64,000 nt of DNA from Methanofollis ethanolicus (GCF_001571385.1 NZ_BCNW01000001.1:2581470-2645469), one strand, 5' to 3'; counted from the stretch's first letter, positions 39,155 to 49,576 are shown. Notes: generated from the letters alone by a model not told the origin. A program made the numbers and translations.

Positions 39155-39872
39155 TCTCTTTCCTCCTCACATACACGTCGCCAAAATACTCTTCCTGCCA
39201 GATCTCGACTGTCCCCTCGAGCATGAGAAAGAGGAGCGGGATATAGACATCTATCGTCCCGCGCCCGAGAGAGGAGCAGAGAGAGCGCATCGTCACCGCA
39301 GAACCCTCAGGGGCCAGTCTGCCATAGCACGCCATCACCGCCGCCGCCGCCCCCCCATAGTCTTCATCATGGGCCACCGAGACGACATCTGAAGCGCGGA
39401 TCAGGTCATCTCCCGGGGGACGGGGACTCTGACGCTGGCGTTGACGGCGACGCTCCTCTTTCTCAGCCGCCTTCAGTTCCGTGATCAGTTCATAAAGGGT
39501 GACAGGCCTGTGTCGTACCTTCTTCCGACCAATCCTGCGCCGGATTTCCCGTTCGAGGTTCTCGATCGGTTCTCCGATCTCGGGCCCACCAAAGTCGTCA
39601 TCCTCCTCCCCCGCATCGACATCGCCCTCCACCTGTTCCTCATCGGGATCAGCAGAAAGGTATTCTGACTTCATCCGCAGGAGAGTCGCCGCGTAGAAGA
39701 GAGTCCTCCCCGAAACAGCAAGATCAAGTTCCTGGCACCGTTCCAGTTCGGAGAGAAAGCGATCGGTCACCTCGACAATATCAATATTCCAGGGATCGAT
39801 CTCCCCACGCTCCGCGAGGCGCGCCAGGATCTCAACAGGCTCCTCATGCATGATTCTCGACACCAGTGACAA
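39132..39872 (-). CDS. scpA: segregation and condensation protein A (kleisin)
   Basis: The 246-residue kleisin has an N-terminal part with PVEILARLAERGEIDPWNIDIVEVTDRFL and a C-terminal winged helix (VTMRSLCSSLGRGTIDVYIPLLFLMLEG). It bridges the SMC heads. A charged, acidic middle (about residues 75-120) is the flexible linker. It overlaps smc by 29 bases and scpB by 23, so the order smc-scpA-scpB is tightly coupled. Confidence 0.9.
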   Translation of the reverse strand: MSLVSRIMHEEPVEILARLAERGEIDPWNIDIVEVTDRFLSELERCQELDLAVSGRTLFYAATLLRMKSEYLSADPDEEQVEGDVDAGEEDDDFGGPEIGEPIENLEREIRRRIGRKKVRHRPVTLYELITELKAAEKEERRRQRQRQSPRPPGDDLIRASDVVSVAHDEDYGGAAAAVMACYGRLAPEGSAVTMRSLCSSLGRGTIDVYIPLLFLMLEGTVEIWQEEYFGDVYVRRKENGQSSDA

Positions 39873-42800
39873 GTGTACTCTTGTCCGGGCGGATCGTCAC
39901 GCCCATGATCCTGTCCGCGCACTCGATCATCGGTTTGCGGAGGGAGACCGTGATGAACTGTGCATTCCGAGAAAGTTCCCGGATCATGGCAGCAACCTGC
40001 TCCACATTCGAACCGTCGAGGAACATGTCCACCTCATCGAACGCATAGAACGGAGCAGGGAGATATTTCTGGATCGAGAAGAGGAAAGCGAGAGTTGTCA
40101 GGGACTTCTCTCCTCCGGAGAGAGCGGAGAGAAGTTGCACCTTCTTCCCGCGCGGCTGGACTGCAAAGGTGAGACCGCCGGCGAAGGGATCCTCCTCATC
40201 ATCCAGCGCAAGGTGACCGCTCCCGGCGGTGAGCCGCGCAAAGATCTCCCTGAAGTTCGCGTCTATCGCCCTGAAAGCCGTCATGAAAGAGTCGTATTTC
40301 ATCTTGTCGAAGTGCTCGATCCGCTCGATGATGGAAGTCCTCTCGGCCGAGAGGACCCCCTTTTTCCGGGTCCGTTCCTCAATCCTCTCCGCGACTTTCC
40401 CGTACTCCTCGATGGCGAGCATGTTCACCGCCCCGAGCGCGCGCAGGGATCGATCGGCCTCCGTGATCCCCTCATCGATCTCGGCCAGGGAGAGGTCAGT
40501 CTCCTCCCCCCCGTCCACCTGCAGGGACTCGATCTCGACCATAAGTGCATCGGCCTTCTCGGTGAGCGTCATGACCAGAAGACGGATGCGGTCGGCCTGC
40601 GCGTTCAACCCGGCGCACCGCTTCTCGGCGGCGGCGATCTTTGCAGCGATCTCATCGCGTTTTGTGCGCAGAGCAGTGATCTCGGCGGAGAAGGACTGCT
40701 GCCGCCCCTCAAGGTCTGCGATCTCGGTACGCGCCGATGCGATCTCCTCTCCGGCCGCGGCGACCTCGCCGTCGATCCCGCGGTTCTTCCCGGTCAGACG
40801 GTCGCGCTCGGCAGAGAGTTCCTGCACCCTCTTCTCGAAGTACTGCCTCTCGCGCTGGGCATCGGTGATGTCGGCCTCCTTGTTCCGCAGCCTCCGCTCA
40901 ACACCCTCATACTCCCGCCGCGCCCGTTCCAGTTCCTCGGTAAGGCGCGGGATCTCGGTGTCGTCCAGTTTCTTCTTCAACTCGTCGATCTGTCCATTCA
41001 GTCCCGCAAGGGCGTCTCCAACCCCGTCTAACTCGGTTTCGACAGCTGCAAGGGCGGTGGCGCTCTCTTCCACCTCGCCCTTCAGGGCAGCAAGATCCCT
41101 GCCAACCCTCTCCTCCTCAGCCTTCTGAGACGCCAGACGCCGGCCGTACTCCTCGGTGACAAGGCCATAGCGCGCGAGGCCTTGCTCGATCCCGGCGCGC
41201 TTCTGCCGACCCTCGTCCACCTCCGCGGTGAGGCGGGAGATGGACCGTTCGAACCCGGCCGCCTCCTCCTGCTTTCCGGCAAGAGCATGGGAGACCTTCG
41301 CGATCTCGTCTTCGACAGCCGCACCGAAGCCTCCCCCCTGCTTCTTCTTCAGGAAACCACCGGTCATCGCCCCAGACTTCTCCAGGAGTTCACCGTCGAG
41401 AGTGACCATCCTGTACTTCCCGAGGAGGCGGCGCGCATTCTCCAGAGTGTCCACCACCACAGTCGAGCCGAAGACCTGCTGGAAGGCAAGGTCATACCGG
41501 CGGTCGAAGGAAAGCAGGTTGACCGCATAGTCGATCACGCCGGGATCGCGCACAGGCGGGTACTCCCGCGGCTTCATCTTATTGAGGGGGAGGAAGGTGA
41601 GCCTGCCAAGCCTCCCTTCCTTGAGGTACTGGATCGCACCCGCGGCGATAGTGTCATCCCCGGCCACGACATAGCGGAGCTTACCCCCGGCCGCCACATC
41701 GAGGGCGGTGGCGTACTCGGGAGGGGCCCGGCCGAGTTGGGCGACCGTCCCATAGACGCCGTCCATCGCGAGCACCGCCTCAAGGGCGGGGCCGCCGGCC
41801 CCGTCCCTCGACTGCTGCTGCGCTTCCAGCCGCATCATATCCCGTTCGTCTGTCTGGATCTCCTTTCTGAGACGTTCGAGGGACGACCGCCTGGCAAAGA
41901 GGGTGCTTTCCGTCTCGGAGAGCCGGCGGTCGAGGGCCGCCTTCTCCGCCGCAGCCACCTCAGTTGCCTTTCTTGCCTCCCCTATCCCGGCCTCCAGGGT
42001 GCCGTACCCCGCACGCGCCTCGGCAAGGCGCGCCTCCAGCCGCTCGATCTCCGAGGTCCGCATCCTGCTCTTCTCGATCAGCAGGTCCTGTTCGTGCAGG
42101 AGCTCGGAACGCCTGTTCTTCTTCGCGCCGGCCGCCTCCATCAGAGAGAAGAGTTGCTGCTTCAGGCCCTCGGCCTCCTTCCCGCCCTGCGAGATCTCCG
42201 CTTCGAGGTTCTCGGTATTCGCCTTCGCGGCGGCGCACTCCATCGCAAGGTTCGCCCTGTCGATGGAGAGGGCCCGGACCTGCTCGGTGCAGGCCGTCAC
42301 CCGTTCTGCGGCCCGCTTCTCATCGAGGAAGGCCCTGTTGATACCCTCCAGGTTCTCATCCTTCTCCTTTTTCAGGCGGGCGATCGCCCCTTCTGCAACC
42401 TTGATCCGTCCCTTCGCCTCTTCAAGAGCAGCGATCAGTTTGAGGTATTCGGTGCCGCTCTTCTCGTTGATCTCGGCATCTGCATCGGCAAGGTCACCCC
42501 TCAGGTACGCCAGGTCGTTCTCCTCGATCCCGAGGTCGGCAAGGGCGCGCTCAAGGGCAAGGTCCTGGTCCGCGATCTGGGTGGTGAGGGAAACATGCTC
42601 GGCACGCATCTCGCGCACGCGTGCTACGGCCCGGCAGCGCTGGAAATGCTCAAGCCGCTCCTTCCAGTGCTGGTACGCCAGCGCCTGTTCCCGCTCCTGC
42701 TTCAACGCGTCCAGGCGGGCGTTGAGCTCGAAGAGCACCACCTCCTCGCGCTCGATCCGTTCGCGCACCACTTCGAGTTCGTCGAGGGCACGGGCCTTCT

Positions 42801-43284
42801 TCCCTTCGAACTCGGAGACGCCGGCGATCTCGTCGATGATCCTGCGCCGATCTCCGTCGCTCATCTCCATGATCCTGGTGATGTCGCCCTGCATCACCAC
42901 ATTGTAGCCCTCGGGCCTGATCCCGATCTTTGCGAGGACCTCGATAATATCGTTCTGTTTGACGAGCCTGCCATTGAGATAATTATAGGAATAGTAGTTA
43001 GAGGTCGTCCTCTTGATCCGCCGCCTGATCTCGGTGCCGTCAGAAAAGGTGATCGCTACCTCGGCGGTATTTTTGCCCGAGTTGAGGTTGATGAGATCTG
43101 TCAGTTTCTCGGCCCGGAGACCGCGGGCGCTCGCAAGGGCGAGGGCGAAGAGCAGGCTGTCGATGATATTGCTCTTTCCGGACCCATTCGGGCCAGACAC
43201 AACGGTGAAACCCTCTAAAAATGGAATAGAGGTCTTTTTTGCAAAAGACTTGAAATTGTCGATCTCAATTCCGGTGATGTACAC
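39844..43284 (-). CDS. smc: chromosome segregation protein SMC
   Basis: The 1146-residue ATPase has the Walker A loop GPNGSGKSN (about residue 32), a coiled coil to about 480, a hinge (about 495-640, with YGTVAQLGRAPPEYATALDVAAGG), a return coil, the signature LSGGEKSL and Walker B APFYAFDEVD near the C-terminus. It organises and segregates the chromosome. A coiled-coil protein gene lies 11 bases upstream in the same direction. Confidence 0.96.
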   Translation of the reverse strand: MYITGIEIDNFKSFAKKTSIPFLEGFTVVSGPNGSGKSNIIDSLLFALALASARGLRAEKLTDLINLNSGKNTAEVAITFSDGTEIRRRIKRTTSNYYSYNYLNGRLVKQNDIIEVLAKIGIRPEGYNVVMQGDITRIMEMSDGDRRRIIDEIAGVSEFEGKKARALDELEVVRERIEREEVVLFELNARLDALKQEREQALAYQHWKERLEHFQRCRAVARVREMRAEHVSLTTQIADQDLALERALADLGIEENDLAYLRGDLADADAEINEKSGTEYLKLIAALEEAKGRIKVAEGAIARLKKEKDENLEGINRAFLDEKRAAERVTACTEQVRALSIDRANLAMECAAAKANTENLEAEISQGGKEAEGLKQQLFSLMEAAGAKKNRRSELLHEQDLLIEKSRMRTSEIERLEARLAEARAGYGTLEAGIGEARKATEVAAAEKAALDRRLSETESTLFARRSSLERLRKEIQTDERDMMRLEAQQQSRDGAGGPALEAVLAMDGVYGTVAQLGRAPPEYATALDVAAGGKLRYVVAGDDTIAAGAIQYLKEGRLGRLTFLPLNKMKPREYPPVRDPGVIDYAVNLLSFDRRYDLAFQQVFGSTVVVDTLENARRLLGKYRMVTLDGELLEKSGAMTGGFLKKKQGGGFGAAVEDEIAKVSHALAGKQEEAAGFERSISRLTAEVDEGRQKRAGIEQGLARYGLVTEEYGRRLASQKAEEERVGRDLAALKGEVEESATALAAVETELDGVGDALAGLNGQIDELKKKLDDTEIPRLTEELERARREYEGVERRLRNKEADITDAQRERQYFEKRVQELSAERDRLTGKNRGIDGEVAAAGEEIASARTEIADLEGRQQSFSAEITALRTKRDEIAAKIAAAEKRCAGLNAQADRIRLLVMTLTEKADALMVEIESLQVDGGEETDLSLAEIDEGITEADRSLRALGAVNMLAIEEYGKVAERIEERTRKKGVLSAERTSIIERIEHFDKMKYDSFMTAFRAIDANFREIFARLTAGSGHLALDDEEDPFAGGLTFAVQPRGKKVQLLSALSGGEKSLTTLAFLFSIQKYLPAPFYAFDEVDMFLDGSNVEQVAAMIRELSRNAQFITVSLRKPMIECADRIMGVTIRPDKSTLVTGVENHA

Positions 43285-43295
43285 CAGGCAGCCCC

Positions 43296-43886
43296 TTATT
43301 TCCTGATACTCGTGTCGTCCTCTTCCTCTGCAAAGATGATGGCGCCGGACCGTCTCTCCGTGTTCCTGCGAGAGCCGGACCGCCGCTCAGAGGTGAGACA
43401 GGCAGGGGCCTGGTTTGTGGGGGCAACGATGTAATCGGAATGTTTTCGCCGTTCCTTCTTGAGTGTCCCGTCGGTCTGCATGATGAGGTCCATGCCGCTC
43501 TCGTCCTCCTCGGGGGCAGGGGCGGGGGCAGGGATGACAACCTTCTGCGGGGCAGGGGCGGCCGCGGGCCTGCGGACGACGTCTTCCTTCATTTCGGGCA
43601 CCTCTTCGATAAAGACCTTCGGCTTCATACGTTCCGCCCGTTCAACCTCTGCCTTCGCCTCAAAGGCGCGGTTGAGCCGCATCGTCACCGTCTTGAGGTC
43701 GAGTACCTCATCGGTCAGTCCCTTGACAAGGGCCTCCATCTCCTTCAACCGCTGTTCAAGCCGGTAGATCCGCTCGTCTTCCGGCGACGCAAAAGTCTTC
43801 TCCGAGTCCCGCATCGACACAATCTCCCTCTCCCTCTCTTCAAGTTGATGCTCAAGGAATTTCACTTTGGCATCTTTATTGAGCAT
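43296..43886 (-). CDS. coiled-coil protein upstream of smc, function unknown
   Basis: From ATG 43886 (with TTGAGGGA just upstream) the 196-residue protein has an N-terminal coiled coil (about residues 5-75, DAKVKFLEHQLEEREREI and RIYRLEQRLKEMEALVKGL), a Pro/Ala-rich linker (AAPAPQKVVIPAPAPAP), and a basic C-terminal part. It is 11 bases from smc, so the two are likely cotranscribed. No known domain was recognised; a role as an SMC accessory protein is a guess from location. Confidence 0.75.
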   Translation of the reverse strand: MLNKDAKVKFLEHQLEEREREIVSMRDSEKTFASPEDERIYRLEQRLKEMEALVKGLTDEVLDLKTVTMRLNRAFEAKAEVERAERMKPKVFIEEVPEMKEDVVRRPAAAPAPQKVVIPAPAPAPEEDESGMDLIMQTDGTLKKERRKHSDYIVAPTNQAPACLTSERRSGSRRNTERRSGAIIFAEEEDDTSIRK

Positions 43887-44166
43887 ATTGTCCCTCAAGA
43901 TTAAGATGATGCTATTGACCTATAATGATTGTGCTCTTATTCTCCGCCGATCCGGAGACAGAATAATAAAGGGCAGAATACCAGACTGACGCCCGGACAC
44001 CCTGACAGGGAGGGCGAGACAGGGGAGTCTGACCCCGCGGGGGAAAGAGGACGAACGAGAAATAACCGGGATCCTGCCGCCCGGGAGAACAATGCCCGGG
44101 ACATGGCGGCATTCTGCACTGGCAACGGCCGAAGACATAATACTGATCACGGCGATGTTTTTGTAC

Positions 44167-45411
44167 ATGTCTAGTCTTGCCAGTACTGATCCAGAACTCA
44201 CGGAAATTATCGAAAAAGAGCGCCTCAGGCAGACAAACGGCCTTGAACTTATCGCATCGGAAAATGTCGTATCGAAGGCCGTCATCGAAGCCGCAGGCTC
44301 GATCCTGACCAACAAGTACGCCGAAGGATACCCCGGGAAGCGGTATTACGGCGGCTGCGAATACTATGACATGATCGAGAACCTCGCACGGGACCGTCTT
44401 TGCCAGCTCTTCGGCGCGGAGCATGCAAACGTCCAGCCCCACTCGGGCTCTGGGGCCAACATGGCCGTCTACTTCGCCACCATCAAGTACGGCGACAAGA
44501 TCATGTCCATGAAGCTCTCCGAGGGCGGCCATCTCTCCCACGGTTCGCCGGTGAGCTTCTCCGGCAAGATGTACAATGTCGTCCAGTACGGCGTGGACCA
44601 TGAAACCGAGGTCATCGACTACGCGACCCTCGCCGACATGGCACGGAAGGAGAAGCCGCAGATGATCGTCTGCGGCGCCTCGGCATACCCGCGCGAGATC
44701 GACTTCAAGGCCTTCGGCGAGATCGCCGAGGACGTCGGGGCCTCCTGTATGGCCGACATCGCCCACATCGCAGGCCTTGTCGCCACCGGCCTCCACAACT
44801 CCCCGCTGGACGTCCTCCCCTTCACCACGACGACCACTCACAAGACCCTCCGCGGCCCCCGCGGCGGCGCGATCATGTGCCGCAAAGAAGACGCACAGGC
44901 CATCGACAAGGCGGTCTTCCCCGGCCTGCAGGGCGGCCCCCTGATGCACATCATCGCTGCCAAGGCAGTCTGCTTCAAGGAAGCGCTCACCCCGGCCTAC
45001 AAGGACTACTGCAAACAGGTCGTCAGGAACGCCAAGACTCTCGCCGCTACCCTCGACTCCGAAGGGCTGCGCCTTGTCTCCGGCGGCACCGACAATCACC
45101 TCATGCTCCTCGATCTCTCTGACAAGGGCCTGACCGGCCTGCAGGCCGAGAACGCCCTCCATGACGCCGGGATCACCGTGAACAAGAACACGATCCCGCG
45201 CGAGACCCTCTCCCCCTTCGTGACCAGCGGTCTGCGGATCGGCACCCCGGCCGTCACCTCCCGCGGCATGAAAGAAGAAGAGATGAAGCAGATCGGGCAC
45301 TTCATCGCCACCATCCTCAACGATATCGAAAACAAGGAGAAGATCGCAGGGGTGAGGAAGGACGTCGAGACACTTGCGAGCAAATTCCCCATCTACGCGG
45401 TAATCGAATGA
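44167..45411 (+). CDS. glyA: serine hydroxymethyltransferase
   Basis: The PLP enzyme moves a one-carbon unit between serine and a tetrahydropterin. The 414-residue product starts [15 protein letters not shown] and has [22 protein letters not shown], and [14 protein letters not shown] with the PLP lysine. ATG 44167 is chosen because a TATA-like cataatac lies about 25-30 bases before it, suggesting a leaderless mRNA; the frame is open to 44092 but upstream residues are not part of the family. It overlaps folD by four bases. Confidence 0.94.
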   Translation: MSSLASTDPELTEIIEKERLRQTNGLELIASENVVSKAVIEAAGSILTNKYAEGYPGKRYYGGCEYYDMIENLARDRLCQLFGAEHANVQPHSGSGANMAVYFATIKYGDKIMSMKLSEGGHLSHGSPVSFSGKMYNVVQYGVDHETEVIDYATLADMARKEKPQMIVCGASAYPREIDFKAFGEIAEDVGASCMADIAHIAGLVATGLHNSPLDVLPFTTTTTHKTLRGPRGGAIMCRKEDAQAIDKAVFPGLQGGPLMHIIAAKAVCFKEALTPAYKDYCKQVVRNAKTLAATLDSEGLRLVSGGTDNHLMLLDLSDKGLTGLQAENALHDAGITVNKNTIPRETLSPFVTSGLRIGTPAVTSRGMKEEEMKQIGHFIATILNDIENKEKIAGVRKDVETLASKFPIYAVIE

Positions 45412-46253
45412 TTCTCGACGGCAAGGCCCTATCGGAGAAGAGGCTCGAACTCCTCAGGGAAAAGATCGAGGAGTCGGGGCTCTACCCCCACCTCGCCACG
45501 GTTCTGGTGGGCAGCGACCCGGCCTCGCAGATGTATGTCCGGATGAAGCACCGGGCCTGCGAACGGGTCGGTATCGGATCGGTCCGCATCGAACTCCCTG
45601 AGACGGCGACGACGCAGGAAGTCCTCCAGGCGGTCGAACGCCTCAACAACGACCCCGAGATCTCAGGGATCCTGGTGCAACTCCCCCTGCCGCGGCAGGT
45701 GGACACGGAGAGGGTGATCAACGCCGTCCTCCCGGAGAAGGACGTCGACGGCTTCCACCCGGTGAATGCCGGGAAACTCTTCGCCGGTCAGCCGCAGTTC
45801 GTGCCCTGCACACCAGGGGGCATCATGACGATGCTCTCCGAGTACGGGATCCCGATCGCCGGCAGGAACGCCGTCGTTGTCGGGAGGAGCGTGGACGTCG
45901 GGAGGCCGATGGCCGCCCTGCTCCTCAACGCCGACGCAACGGTGACGATCTGCCACTCGAAGACGGTGGATCTCCCCGCAATCGTGCAAAGATCTGACAT
46001 CCTGGTCTCCGCGATTGGCAGGGCCAGGTTCGTGAAGGCCGAGATGGTGAAAGAGGGAGCGGTTGTCATTGACGTCGGCATCAACCATGATGAAAACGGG
46101 AAACTCTGCGGCGATGTCGACTTCGATTCTGTCGCGGAGAAGGCTTCGGCCATCACCCCGGTGCCGGGCGGCGTCGGGCCCATGACCATTGCAACCCTCA
46201 TGGAAAACACCTTCAAGGCCGAACAGGCGAGGTCATGCAATCCTGTACTGTAA
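45408..46253 (+). CDS. folD: bifunctional methylenetetrahydrofolate dehydrogenase/cyclohydrolase
   Basis: The 281-residue protein has [23 protein letters not shown], the NADP-binding [16 protein letters not shown] and [12 protein letters not shown], all typical of FolD. It is one of few folate enzymes in this lineage, where most one-carbon flow uses tetrahydromethanopterin, so a small folate pool is implied. It lies between glyA and a dihydropteroate synthase. Confidence 0.93.
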   Translation: MILDGKALSEKRLELLREKIEESGLYPHLATVLVGSDPASQMYVRMKHRACERVGIGSVRIELPETATTQEVLQAVERLNNDPEISGILVQLPLPRQVDTERVINAVLPEKDVDGFHPVNAGKLFAGQPQFVPCTPGGIMTMLSEYGIPIAGRNAVVVGRSVDVGRPMAALLLNADATVTICHSKTVDLPAIVQRSDILVSAIGRARFVKAEMVKEGAVVIDVGINHDENGKLCGDVDFDSVAEKASAITPVPGGVGPMTIATLMENTFKAEQARSCNPVL

Positions 46254-47044
46254 AGGGCATGACAGTCGGCGGCGGGGCACCCGTCCGCATCATGGGAATC
46301 ATCAATTGCAGCCCCGAATCTTTTTTTTCCGGATCTTATGTCCCGGGATGCGCCGTCCGTGACCGTGCCTTCGCGATGATCGACGAGGGCGCGGATATCG
46401 TCGATGTCGGTGCGCGGTCCACCGCACCCGGATCGGTACCGATCACGGTTGCTGAAGAGATCGAGAGGATTGAAATAGCCCTTGCCGAACTCGACGGGAG
46501 CGGTGTCGCGGTTTCGGTAGACACGATGTACCCCGAGGTGCTTGATGCCTGCCTGCGCCACGACATCCATTTGATCAACGACATCAGCGGCCTCTCGAAC
46601 CCGGCGTACGCACGCCTCGCGGCAGATTCCGACCTGCCGGTCGTGGCCATGGCGACCGGTCGCCTCCCCGGCGACCCGAAAGGGACGGAGGCGACTCGCG
46701 CCGTCCTCGGTCAGGTGATAGAGCGTGCTCGCGCCGCCGGGATCGAGGGCCTGATCCTCGACCCCGCTGTCGGTCGGTGGACACCGGAACGAACCTATGC
46801 AGATGACTGGGAACTCTGCCGCAACTTCGGCAGGTTTAAAGCAGCAGGGTACCCGATCCTCCTTGCGATCTCGCGCAAGTCCTTCATCGGCGACCTGATC
46901 GGCCGGCCATCGGAGGAGCGCCTCGCGGCCACCCTCGCCCTGACGGCGAGACTCCTCACGGACGCGGATATGGTGCGGACCCACGACGTGGCGGCGACGC
47001 GCGATGCAGTCCGTGTCATCGAACATATGGAGCAATCACTATGA
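46235..47044 (+). CDS. dihydropteroate synthase-like protein
   Basis: The 269-residue TIM-barrel protein has [52 protein letters not shown] and [10 protein letters not shown], the pterin-binding signature of the FolP family. Archaea that use tetrahydromethanopterin normally build it with a different enzyme, so its true substrate here is open; the glyA-folD context suits a folate-like role. An ATG at 46259 is an alternative start; the one at 46235 overlaps folD. Confidence 0.85.
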   Translation: MQSCTVKGMTVGGGAPVRIMGIINCSPESFFSGSYVPGCAVRDRAFAMIDEGADIVDVGARSTAPGSVPITVAEEIERIEIALAELDGSGVAVSVDTMYPEVLDACLRHDIHLINDISGLSNPAYARLAADSDLPVVAMATGRLPGDPKGTEATRAVLGQVIERARAAGIEGLILDPAVGRWTPERTYADDWELCRNFGRFKAAGYPILLAISRKSFIGDLIGRPSEERLAATLALTARLLTDADMVRTHDVAATRDAVRVIEHMEQSL

Positions 47045-47844
47045 GCGGATGGTTCAGTGTCTATGCCCTGCATACCGGGCTTATCCATGACGGCGACGAC
47101 CTGACCGGAAAGGTCCTCGCGGCGGCAGGCGTCGCCCCCTGCCAGGGAGTGCAGGACGGGGACATTCTCCTCCTCGCCGAATCGGCGGTGGCGACGGCCG
47201 AAGGAAGGGTCGTCAGACTGGATTCTGTCGCCCCCTCTGCGGAGGCACTCACCCTTGCAGAGCGCTACCACCTTGAGCCGAGGATCGCGGAGGTCGTCCT
47301 GCGCGAGTCAGACTGCGTGGTCGGCGGGATACCGGGCTACCTTCTCACCCTCAAGAACGGCACCCTCCTCCCGAACGCAGGGGTGGACCACTCAAATGCA
47401 CCGGACGGCGCCGTCGTGCCCCTCCCGGCCGACCCGGACAGAAGCGCCGCACAGATGAGAACTGCGATCAGGGAGAGACTGGGGGCAGACATCGGCGTGC
47501 TTGTCATCGACTCCCGCACCCACGCGATGCGCCTCGGGTGCAGCGGTGTCGCCATCGGATGTGCCGGCATCCGCGCGGTTGTCGACGAGGCCGGAAGGCT
47601 CGACCTTTATGGCAGGGAACTCGAAGTAACGAAAAGGGCGGTCGGCGATTGTCTCGCCTCGGCGGCCGAACTTCTCATGGGGGAGGCCGACGAGTGCGTC
47701 CCGGCCGTGCTCTTCAGGGGCAGCGGCATCGGGATCACCGACGATGTCGGGATCCCGACGATCGACGCCTCAGACTGTCTCTTTATGGGTGCGGCGCTCC
47801 ACGCCGACCCTGCCCTTTTCAATAGAAAGGGCAAAACCGAGTGA
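47041..47844 (+). CDS. cofE: coenzyme F420-0:L-glutamate ligase
   Basis: CofE adds the glutamate tail to F420-0 using GTP. The 267-residue protein contains GLIHDGDDLTG, GGIPGYLLTLKNGTLLPNAGVDHSN, and VLVIDSRTHAMRLGCSGVAIGCAG, which match the family. It overlaps the previous gene by four bases and its 3' end overlaps convergent cofC by 75 bases. Confidence 0.93.
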   Translation: MSGWFSVYALHTGLIHDGDDLTGKVLAAAGVAPCQGVQDGDILLLAESAVATAEGRVVRLDSVAPSAEALTLAERYHLEPRIAEVVLRESDCVVGGIPGYLLTLKNGTLLPNAGVDHSNAPDGAVVPLPADPDRSAAQMRTAIRERLGADIGVLVIDSRTHAMRLGCSGVAIGCAGIRAVVDEAGRLDLYGRELEVTKRAVGDCLASAAELLMGEADECVPAVLFRGSGIGITDDVGIPTIDASDCLFMGAALHADPALFNRKGKTE

Positions 47845-48411
47845 CTCGAGGTACCTGCGGGCCGCACCGGCCCCGTGGATCAGGACCTCGACCAGATCCT
47901 CTTTTTCGTCCACGTCGGTATGGAGCCTGAATGAATCGACGACTTCGCAGGAGAGGCCGGCATCAGCCGCAATCGCCGCGTGTTTCAGGAAACTCGCCCC
48001 ATAATAGTCGACATGATACCGGGACGGTTCCCGCACGAAGATCGCGTTCGTCCCCCCGCCGCGGCCGGGCATGATGGCAATGTCGGCTGACGTCGCGATC
48101 ATCCGCGCGATCGCCGCACCGTCGGCAAGGGGGAGGTCGGCCATGATGATGAGCAGGGGGCCCCCTGCCGAGGCAAGGACACGGTCCAGGGACTCGTTGA
48201 GCCCGGCCGGATCGACAGTCACCGGGGCGTCGGGGTGCTCGAAGGGCGCGGTGCAGAGGAGGAGAGGGGCGCACCCCCCCATGCGCACGGCACGGATGAC
48301 ATCGGAGAGCATCGCCCGTGCAAACGCTTCCCTCTCCTCCTGGTCCATCACGCAGGAGAGACGGGTCTTGGGGTTCTTCGGCTTGAAAGGGATGACAGCA
48401 TCAACTGGCAT
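47770..48411 (-). CDS. cofC: 2-phospho-L-lactate guanylyltransferase
   Basis: CofC activates 2-phospholactate with GTP for F420 synthesis. The 213-residue product from ATG 48411 starts MPVDAVIPFKPKNPKTRLS, the nucleotide-binding start of the family, and has LLIIMADLPLADG, MPGRGGGTNAIF and FRLHTDVDEKEDL. The frame is open upstream to 48645, but those residues are not part of the family and the divergent cofG starts there. Its 3' end runs 75 bases into cofE on the opposite strand. Confidence 0.92.
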   Translation of the reverse strand: MPVDAVIPFKPKNPKTRLSCVMDQEEREAFARAMLSDVIRAVRMGGCAPLLLCTAPFEHPDAPVTVDPAGLNESLDRVLASAGGPLLIIMADLPLADGAAIARMIATSADIAIMPGRGGGTNAIFVREPSRYHVDYYGASFLKHAAIAADAGLSCEVVDSFRLHTDVDEKEDLVEVLIHGAGAARRYLESLGFALSIEKGRVGVERRTHKETV

Positions 48412-48592
48412 TTCAAAAGACTTTAGCCCGATACCCCGAAAAAACAATCGGATTTGCCCCGACCGCGCATGTCGGCCCATGCAGTCGATCTCGCGCCTCG
48501 CCTCTCCGGACAGGCCCCCGACAGAGTGATGGAAATCCCCTGCCGCCACCGACGCGAAGGTTAGATGAAGGTGGAAGGGGAATGGTACCTGC

Positions 48593-49576
48593 ATGCACCG
48601 CCGGGTGATCACCTTTTCACGGAACATCTTCCTCCCGCTCACCACAGTCTGCGCGAACGCCTGTAGTTACTGCTGTTTCAGGAGAGACGTCGCCGAAGGG
48701 TGCGTCATGCCGCCCGGAGAGGTGCACAGGACGATCGACGGGGGGGCGCGACTCGGCTGTACCGAGGCACTATTCACCTTCGGCGAGAGGCCGGGCGAGG
48801 TGCGGGGTTTCAACGATCACCTCGCCGCGATCGGTTATGCCGATATCCTCGACTACTGCTATGACCTCTGCGCGTATGCGGTCGGGGCCGGGGTCCTGCC
48901 GCACACCAATGCCGGCATCCTGACCTACGACGAACTCGCACGTCTTCAAGACGTGAATGCCAGCATGGGGCTGATGCTTGAGACGACGGCCGATGTCCCT
49001 GCACACCGGAACTCACCCGGGAAAGACCCTCTCGTCAGGATCGAGATGATCGAGAATGCAGGGCGGCTCAGGATACCTTTCACGACCGGCATCCTCGTCG
49101 GGATCGGGGAGACGGCCGCGGACAGGGAAGAGTCCCTCGAAGTGATCGCAGGGTTGCACCGGCGCTACGGCCACATTCAGGAGGTCATTGTCCAGAACTT
49201 CTGCCCGAAGGAAGGGACAGGGATGGCCGAAACCACCCCGGTGACGACCGACGTGATGGCCGAGACGATCAGGCTCGCCCGAGAGGTCCTGCCCGAAGAG
49301 GTCGCCGTCCAGATCCCGCCAAACCTCGCCGATGCCGCCTCGCTCCTTGCGTGCGGGATCGACGACCTCGGCGGGGTCTCCCCCCTGACCATCGACTATG
49401 TCAACCCCGAGCACCCCTGGCCGCAGGTCCAGGAGCTCAAGAGCCTCGTCGGGGACGCAACGTTGCAGGAGCGCCTCTGCATCTACCGCCGCTTCATCGA
49501 GAAGGGATGGTATGCGGAGAGGCTGGCGCCGTTGATCCACACACTCCAGAAAGATATTGAGGAGAGGTCTTTGTGA
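48593..49576 (+). CDS. cofG: 7,8-didemethyl-8-hydroxy-5-deazariboflavin synthase, CofG subunit
   Basis: CofG is one of two radical SAM subunits that build the F420 chromophore Fo. The 327-residue protein has CANACSYC near residue 20, the CxxxCxxC cluster motif, and TGILVGIGETAADREESL and QNFCPKEGT further on. CofH is not in the window. It is divergent from cofC and overlaps purC by four bases. Confidence 0.94.
   Translation: MHRRVITFSRNIFLPLTTVCANACSYCCFRRDVAEGCVMPPGEVHRTIDGGARLGCTEALFTFGERPGEVRGFNDHLAAIGYADILDYCYDLCAYAVGAGVLPHTNAGILTYDELARLQDVNASMGLMLETTADVPAHRNSPGKDPLVRIEMIENAGRLRIPFTTGILVGIGETAADREESLEVIAGLHRRYGHIQEVIVQNFCPKEGTGMAETTPVTTDVMAETIRLAREVLPEEVAVQIPPNLADAASLLACGIDDLGGVSPLTIDYVNPEHPWPQVQELKSLVGDATLQERLCIYRRFIEKGWYAERLAPLIHTLQKDIEERSL

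Noticed and set aside
39850-43218. Long plus-strand open frames opposite smc (for example 41182-43218)
   Set aside because: They are antisense shadows in GC-rich coding DNA; the minus strand has all SMC motifs, and the plus frames show no known domain or ribosome site.
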